Positions 13,351 through 17,075 of a stretch of DNA of 17,075 bases are shown here, piece after piece. Numbering within the stretch: the stretch's first letter is position 1; each line of letters starts with the position of its first letter. The stretch is from GCA-020344715 sp050115935 (GTDB lineage Archaea; Thermoproteota; Bathyarchaeia; Bathyarchaeales; Bathyarchaeaceae). The DNA lies in assembly GCA_050115935.1 (NCBI GenBank), contig JASFPO010000036.1, positions 1 to 17,075 on the forward strand. Direction: 5' to 3'. Position numbers and translations under genes: made by a program. The notes beneath the pieces were generated by a model. That model was not told the DNA's origin. It saw only the letters and a program-made list of their open reading frames with translations, and did not search any database.

Positions 13351-13392
13351 CTTGACGAAAAGTCAAGCATTAACCACTTGTTTTCTGACAAG
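13351..13392. promoter_or_regulatory. Two adjacent short inverted repeats in the secE/AOR divergent region
   Basis: CTTGAC-GAAAA-GTCAAG (13351-13367) is a perfect 6-base inverted repeat. CTTGT-TTTCTG-ACAAG (13377-13392) is a perfect 5-base one beginning with the same CTTG. Their centres are about 25 bases apart. They lie about 35 bases ahead of the TATA-like element of the oxidoreductase gene and could be operators for a dimeric regulator. The rest of the 265-base region shows only promoter elements. Confidence 0.3.
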
Positions 13393-13426
13393 CTCGGAGA
13401 AGATAGTTTGGCGACGAGACATGAAA

Positions 13427-13437
13427 ACATATTTATT
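13427..13437 (+). promoter_or_regulatory. Candidate TATA box of the oxidoreductase operon
   Basis: ACATATTTATT lies 51 bases before the TTG start. A second candidate, CTATAAAG at 13450-13457, would place the transcript start close to or inside the GGAGG ribosome site at 13477-13481, so the first is preferred. Confidence 0.4.
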
Positions 13438-13488
13438 CCGCCCGCGCATCTATAAAGTCTTCAAAACATTACAGTTGGAGGAAAAATC

Positions 13489-15354
13489 TTGTTATCCTAT
13501 GCAGGCAAGATATTACGTATTGACCTTTCAACGGGAAAAGCAGATACAGAGCAATTGAAAGAGAAAACAGCCAAACAATTTATTGGCGGCATTGGACTTG
13601 GCTTTCGACTGCTAATGGACAACTCCAAGCCTGGCGTTGACGCCTTCGACTCTGCCAATCCACTAATCTTTGCAACAGGGCCTCTAAGTGGCACCATGGG
13701 ACCTACAGCAGGGAACGGCTATGCAGTCGTCTCAAAATCACCGGCAACTGGAGGAGTAGCTGAATCCAAGGCTCATGGCTTCTTTGGACCCGAACTGAAA
13801 CGAGCAGGCTACGACGCTGTAATCTTTACAGGCAAAGCCGAAAAACTCGTATACGCATGGATCGACGACGACTCTGTTCAATTGTTGGACGCTCAATATT
13901 TGAAGGGAAAATCACCCTATGAAACAGACGTTGCAATCAGAGAGGATCTAGGTGATCACTACATTCGTGTCTCAGCAATCGGAGAAGCAGGAGAAAAATT
14001 GTGTCGCTTTGCTGCAATCATAAACGATGAATTCCGAGCAATTGGAAGAACCGGCATGGGCGCCGTAATGGGTTCAAAGAATCTGAAAGCAGTGGCAGTT
14101 CGAGGAACAAACGATGTAAACGTGGCAGACCTTGAAGGGTTCAAAGAATTCATAAAGATGATACATGAACGCATGAAAGGTCCAGCAACCAGAAAATACC
14201 GAACTCTGGGAACACCTGAGAACGTTCTCGTCTTGAACGCCCTTGCAGCCTTACCAACTCGAAACTTCGCTCAAGCAACCTTCGAAGGTGCAGAAAAAGT
14301 CAGCGGAGAATACTTGAACGAACACTTCGTTAAGAAAATCATCGGATGTGCAACGTGCGCAATGCGCTGTGACCATGTCGCTGTAGTTCCTGAAGGTCCA
14401 TACAAAGGATCAACTTCCAGAATGGAATTCGAATGTCTGTGGGCACTGGGGCCAAACTGCGGTGTCGACCGTTTGGACGCCATTATCGAAGCAATGCGTT
14501 TGTGCAATTATTATGGAATGGACGGCATATCAACAGGCGTCACTATTAGTTTTGCCATGGACTTGTATGAAAACGGAATCATTACAAAGGAAAAGGCAGA
14601 TGGCTTGGATCTCCGCTTTGGAAATCATGAAGCTTTGATAGCGATGGTGAAGAAGATTGGCACTCGCGATGGCTGGCTGGGTGATGTATTAGCAGAAGGA
14701 ACCAAGAGAGCAGCTGAAAAGATAGGTAAAGGAGCTGAACAATACGCTTGCCACATCAAGGGTTTGGAGCTACCAGGCTATGATTTAAGAGGCTTGAAAA
14801 CAGCAGCCTTAGGATTCTCCGTTTCCTATAGAGGAGCTTGCCATCTTCGATCAGGTGCTTACTCGCCCGATGTCAAAGGAAAAGTCAACCGCTTTGCCAT
14901 TGAAAAAGGCAGGGGAAAAATCGTTAAAGATGGCGAAGACTTGTACGATGTCATCGACTCTCTAATTCTCTGCAAGTTCTCAAGAGGAACATACTACGAC
15001 GGCCTTGACGACATGACAAAATACTACACTCTGGCTACAGGCATCAAAATGACACCAGAAGAGATGATCAAAGCAGGTGAAAGAATCAACAATTTGGCGA
15101 GGCTCTTCAACGTCCGAGAGGGCGTGGGAACGAGGGAATTTGACACTTTGCCACCGAAGATAATGAACGTCCCCATACCTGACGAAGGAGTTGCCAAGGG
15201 AGCCGTTGTTAACAAAGAAGAGTTTGATCTAGGTTTAGACGATTACTACGCCGTGCGCGGATGGACAAAAGAGGGCATTCCCACAGTTGAGAAACTTAAG
15301 GAACTAGACTTGGGCGAATATGCTCACATCGTCAAGAAAGGAGGAAAGAAGTGA
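13489..15354 (+). CDS. Tungsten-containing aldehyde:ferredoxin oxidoreductase family enzyme
   Basis: Cytoplasmic enzyme of the AOR family, 621 residues, that oxidises aldehydes to acids with tungsten bis-pterin and one 4Fe-4S cluster. N-terminal AGKILRIDLSTGK and FIGGIGLGFRLL are typical. Pterin-binding segments are GPLSGTMGPTAGNGYAVVSK, SKAHGFFGPELKRAGYDAVI, GRTGMGAVMGSKNLKAVAVR and YDLRGLKTAALGFSVSYRGA. Cluster ligands are C287, C290, C294 (GCATCAMRC) and C495 (ILCKF), almost the same numbers as in Pyrococcus AOR. The usual DPRG of the pterin loop reads DLRG. TTG start, with GGAGG seven bases upstream. Two ferredoxin-like genes follow directly, a layout like the heteromeric WOR5 or related two-subunit members rather than homodimeric AOR. 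The exact substrate is unknown. Confidence 0.93.
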   Translation: MLSYAGKILRIDLSTGKADTEQLKEKTAKQFIGGIGLGFRLLMDNSKPGVDAFDSANPLIFATGPLSGTMGPTAGNGYAVVSKSPATGGVAESKAHGFFGPELKRAGYDAVIFTGKAEKLVYAWIDDDSVQLLDAQYLKGKSPYETDVAIREDLGDHYIRVSAIGEAGEKLCRFAAIINDEFRAIGRTGMGAVMGSKNLKAVAVRGTNDVNVADLEGFKEFIKMIHERMKGPATRKYRTLGTPENVLVLNALAALPTRNFAQATFEGAEKVSGEYLNEHFVKKIIGCATCAMRCDHVAVVPEGPYKGSTSRMEFECLWALGPNCGVDRLDAIIEAMRLCNYYGMDGISTGVTISFAMDLYENGIITKEKADGLDLRFGNHEALIAMVKKIGTRDGWLGDVLAEGTKRAAEKIGKGAEQYACHIKGLELPGYDLRGLKTAALGFSVSYRGACHLRSGAYSPDVKGKVNRFAIEKGRGKIVKDGEDLYDVIDSLILCKFSRGTYYDGLDDMTKYYTLATGIKMTPEEMIKAGERINNLARLFNVREGVGTREFDTLPPKIMNVPIPDEGVAKGAVVNKEEFDLGLDDYYAVRGWTKEGIPTVEKLKELDLGEYAHIVKKGGKK

Positions 15355-15355
15355 C

Positions 15356-15865
15356 ATGGTAAAGCTTCACGAGAAAAAATTCGTCTCAGCTGATCCTGAA
15401 AAATGCATTGGTTGCTCAGTCTGCGAATACGCCTGTTCAATGGTGAAAGAAAAAACTTTCAACCCAACAAAGGCTAGAATACGAGCCATACGACTTGGTC
15501 CACTAGTGAATTTAGCTGTAGCCTGCAGACTTTGTGAAGATCCGCCATGTGTTGCTGCCTGCCCCAGAGATGCATTGGCTCAAGAAGAGAACACAGGGAT
15601 AATTATGATTGACGACGAAAAATGCAACGGATGCGGATGGTGTATCGAAGCTTGCGATTATGGCGCAATAATGTTGCATCCGGAAACAAAGGTTGTCTAT
15701 GTCTGCGATACTTGCAAAGATGAAGACAAGCCTCAGTGTGTTGAATGGTGTCCAGAGGAAGCCCTTGACTTCCTGACAGCTGATGTCTTGGCTCAAAAAG
15801 CTAGGCGAGGTGCGGTGAAGAAGTTATTCCAAGAGGCTGTTGAAGAAGCTTCTGGAAAAAGCTAG
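15356..15865 (+). CDS. Four-cluster ferredoxin-like subunit, first copy
   Basis: Electron-transfer protein of 169 residues with 16 cysteines in four 4Fe-4S motifs: KCIGCSVCEYAC, ACRLCEDPPCVAAC, KCNGCGWCIEAC and a fourth with a longer loop (CDTC, seven residues, CVEWC). This is the HycB/DMSO-reductase-B type arrangement. ATG begins one base after the oxidoreductase stop, with GGAGG upstream, so it is almost certainly the partner subunit of that enzyme. It would carry electrons from the pterin site to ferredoxin or another acceptor. The C-terminal 30 residues are a charged helix. The next gene is a close paralog. Confidence 0.92.
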   Translation: MVKLHEKKFVSADPEKCIGCSVCEYACSMVKEKTFNPTKARIRAIRLGPLVNLAVACRLCEDPPCVAACPRDALAQEENTGIIMIDDEKCNGCGWCIEACDYGAIMLHPETKVVYVCDTCKDEDKPQCVEWCPEEALDFLTADVLAQKARRGAVKKLFQEAVEEASGKS

Positions 15866-15889
15866 TAACTAAACGAGAGGTCATCTACA

Positions 15890-16492
15890 ATGGAAGCTGC
15901 ACAAAAAGAAGTGATGAAAAGGTTTCTATCTGTCAACCCAGAGAAATGCGTAGGATGCAGCATCTGCGAGTTTGCCTGCTCACTGGAAAAAGAAGGTGTC
16001 CTCAACCCAATAAAGTCTCGAATTCGCATCATTCGAGGCCCCCCCTTCATACATTTGGCAACAACCTGCAGACAATGTGAGGACACACCTTGCATAAGAG
16101 CTTGTCCAGAAGACGCATTACATCAGTCAGATGAAACCGGAGCCATACTTGTTGATAATGAGAAGTGTAATGGATGTAAATGGTGCCTAGAAGCATGTGA
16201 GTATGGGGCTATAAGATATGATAAAGATGCTGACAGTGTAGTGATATGTGATCTTTGCGATGGAAACCCAGAATGTAAAGAGATGTGTCCTGAGGAAGCA
16301 ATCGACTTTGTTGCTGAAGAGTCAGACATTGCCAAAGCTTGGGTTGAAGCCTCAAAGAAATGGATCGCCTCATCCGAGAAGCTTGTCAAGATGGCCAAGG
16401 GTGAAGGAGTAACTGACTTCCTAGCAGACAGTGAAGAGATTATGGAACGCATAGATGACAAATGTAAGGAGCTCTTCGCAAAGAAAAAGTAG
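15890..16492 (+). CDS. Four-cluster ferredoxin-like subunit, second copy
   Basis: Paralog of the gene before it, 200 residues, also with 16 cysteines: KCVGCSICEFAC, TCRQCEDTPCIRAC, KCNGCKWCLEAC, and CDLC, five residues, CKEMC. The fourth loop is two residues shorter than in the first copy. It has a longer C-terminal helical tail (about 50 residues, with SEKLVKMAKGEGVTDFLADS), possibly an interaction segment. ATG is preceded by GAGAGG, 24 bases after the first copy. Two such subunits behind one oxidoreductase could form alternative enzymes with different electron acceptors or a longer electron wire; the sequence does not decide. Confidence 0.9.
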   Translation: MEAAQKEVMKRFLSVNPEKCVGCSICEFACSLEKEGVLNPIKSRIRIIRGPPFIHLATTCRQCEDTPCIRACPEDALHQSDETGAILVDNEKCNGCKWCLEACEYGAIRYDKDADSVVICDLCDGNPECKEMCPEEAIDFVAEESDIAKAWVEASKKWIASSEKLVKMAKGEGVTDFLADSEEIMERIDDKCKELFAKKK

Positions 16493-16510
16493 ATTTAAAG
16501 CTCTGCCTTA

Positions 16511-16523
16511 CGCAGGGTCTGCG
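16511..16523 (+). other. Short hairpin after the second ferredoxin gene
   Basis: CGCAG-GGT-CTGCG forms a 5-base stem with a 3-base loop, 19 bases after the stop codon. It overlaps an alternative 4-base stem (CTGC-CTTAC-GCAG). No T-run follows, so it is not a textbook terminator; it may be a processing or pausing site. Confidence 0.25.
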
Positions 16524-16589
16524 CATTGAATTGCCACACAAACGCGTAAGAGTCAAATATTTAGCTTTTCAAATAATACTATGAAATGT

Positions 16590-16627
16590 AGCCTTCACAA
16601 TACAGCTATGAAAATGAATGGAAGGCT
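16590..16627 (+). promoter_or_regulatory. Possible 5' leader hairpin of the MoaD-like gene
   Basis: AGCCTTC (16590-16596) is perfectly complementary to GAAGGCT (16621-16627) across a 24-base loop. The second arm covers the GGAAGG-type ribosome site just before the ATG at 16634, so pairing could hide it. The stem is short and the loop long; this could be chance. Confidence 0.25.
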
Positions 16628-16633
16628 TGAAAG

Positions 16634-16921
16634 ATGAAAGTTAAGGTTCAGTACTTGGGGTTCATAAAGAATATCACAAAGAAGAGTGAAGACAATTTTG
16701 AACTTGAAGATGATGCTTCACTATCGCAACTACTGAACAAAATAGCTGGAATCTACGGTAAACCCTTCAAAAGAGAAGTCTACGAATCTGGACTTAAGGA
16801 CGTAAAGATGGGTTTTGTCGTAACCGTAAACGGCGTTTTGATCGGGCAACTGAAAGGGATGGACACACAACTGAACAACGGAGACAATGTTCTCTTAATG
16901 TCCTTAATGACCGGCGGCTAG
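16634..16921 (+). CDS. moaD: MoaD/ThiS-like sulfur carrier protein
   Basis: Ubiquitin-fold sulfur carrier, 95 residues, ending in the Gly-Gly that is adenylated and thiocarboxylated (LLMSLMTGG). The start VKVQYLGFIKNITKK and the late NGDNVLLMSLM match MoaD. It supplies sulfur for the dithiolene of molybdopterin or tungstopterin. Its position behind a tungstopterin enzyme and its electron-transfer subunits suggests dedicated cofactor supply, as with several AOR-linked MoaD genes. An insert of about eight residues (KREVYESGLKDVKMGF) lies in the middle compared with short MoaD. It is 141 bases after the second ferredoxin gene, so it may have its own promoter (AAATATTTA near 16556). Confidence 0.85.
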   Translation: MKVKVQYLGFIKNITKKSEDNFELEDDASLSQLLNKIAGIYGKPFKREVYESGLKDVKMGFVVTVNGVLIGQLKGMDTQLNNGDNVLLMSLMTGG

Positions 16922-16953
16922 TCTACCTAGCACTAGAATCCTTTGCGCAAAAG

Positions 16954-16960
16954 TTATAGT
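16954..16960 (+). promoter_or_regulatory. Candidate TATA box of the M24 peptidase gene
   Basis: TTATAGT about 40 bases before the TTG at 16998, in an otherwise AT-rich 76-base gap. Confidence 0.35.
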
Positions 16961-16997
16961 TTCATACACATACTCTTTCTAAAAAGCTGGGAGTCTC

Positions 16998-17075
16998 TTG
17001 ACCAATCGAATTCAAAGGCTAAAAGATTCTCTTCAAAGCGAAAGCTTAGATGGATACATAGTTGCTGGCGAGACA
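16998..17075 (+). CDS. Probable M24-family (Xaa-Pro) peptidase, 5' end only
   Basis: First 26 residues of a gene that runs off the right edge, beginning MTNRIQRLKDSLQSESLDGY and continuing IVAGET. The RIQRLKDSLQSESLDG pattern is the usual start of the creatinase-type N-terminal domain of aminopeptidase P/prolidase proteins, where RxxRLRxxLxxxxLDA is common. TTG start; GGGAG ends a few bases upstream. No catalytic residue is visible, so the call rests on this short motif alone. Confidence 0.5.
   Translation, partial: MTNRIQRLKDSLQSESLDGYIVAGET

Overview
The window is a stretch of archaeal chromosome. This follows from the archaeal/eukaryotic-type ribosomal proteins (S27ae, S19, L11, L1, L10/P0, L12/P1), an Spt5/SecE pair and TATA-box promoters. 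A tungsten-type aldehyde:ferredoxin oxidoreductase gene and many TTG starts behind Shine-Dalgarno (SD) sites add detail. The mix suggests an anaerobic Bathyarchaeia-like lineage. That placement is inference from gene content, not a phylogenetic result.

Layout. Positions 2-708 hold the 3' part of rps27ae with an unusual N-terminal extension, then a gene whose protein resembles the SecB fold. Positions 709-1152 are poor in genes: a possible 26-codon ORF overlapping a small membrane-protein ORF, and on the other strand a decayed remnant of a pyridoxamine-phosphate-oxidase-like gene. A RimJ-type GNAT acetyltransferase, an unrecognised 116-residue protein and a solitary rps19 follow on the minus strand, then a second GNAT and a small cupin on the plus strand. 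Positions 4165-7290 (minus) are a 2-oxoacid dehydrogenase operon (E1alpha, E1beta, E2) with no E3 in view.

Positions 7631-9991 (plus) are the most unusual part: three overlapping, apparently translationally coupled genes for a GNAT-like protein, a 72-residue helical protein and a complete terminase-like ATPase/nuclease. No portal, capsid or integrase gene is nearby. This cassette is the best candidate for an undescribed system.

Positions 10081-13223 (minus) form the secE-spt5-rpl11-rpl1-rpl10-rpl12 cluster. secE is only 56 codons and starts with TTG. The L10 protein lacks the C-terminal stalk tail that L12 carries. Divergent from it, positions 13489-16921 (plus) encode a tungstopterin aldehyde oxidoreductase, two paralogous four-cluster ferredoxin-like subunits and a MoaD-like sulfur carrier. 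Together these look like a WOR5-type enzyme plus part of its cofactor supply. The window ends in the first 26 codons of a probable M24-family (Xaa-Pro) peptidase.

No tRNA, rRNA, CRISPR array or insertion sequence was seen.
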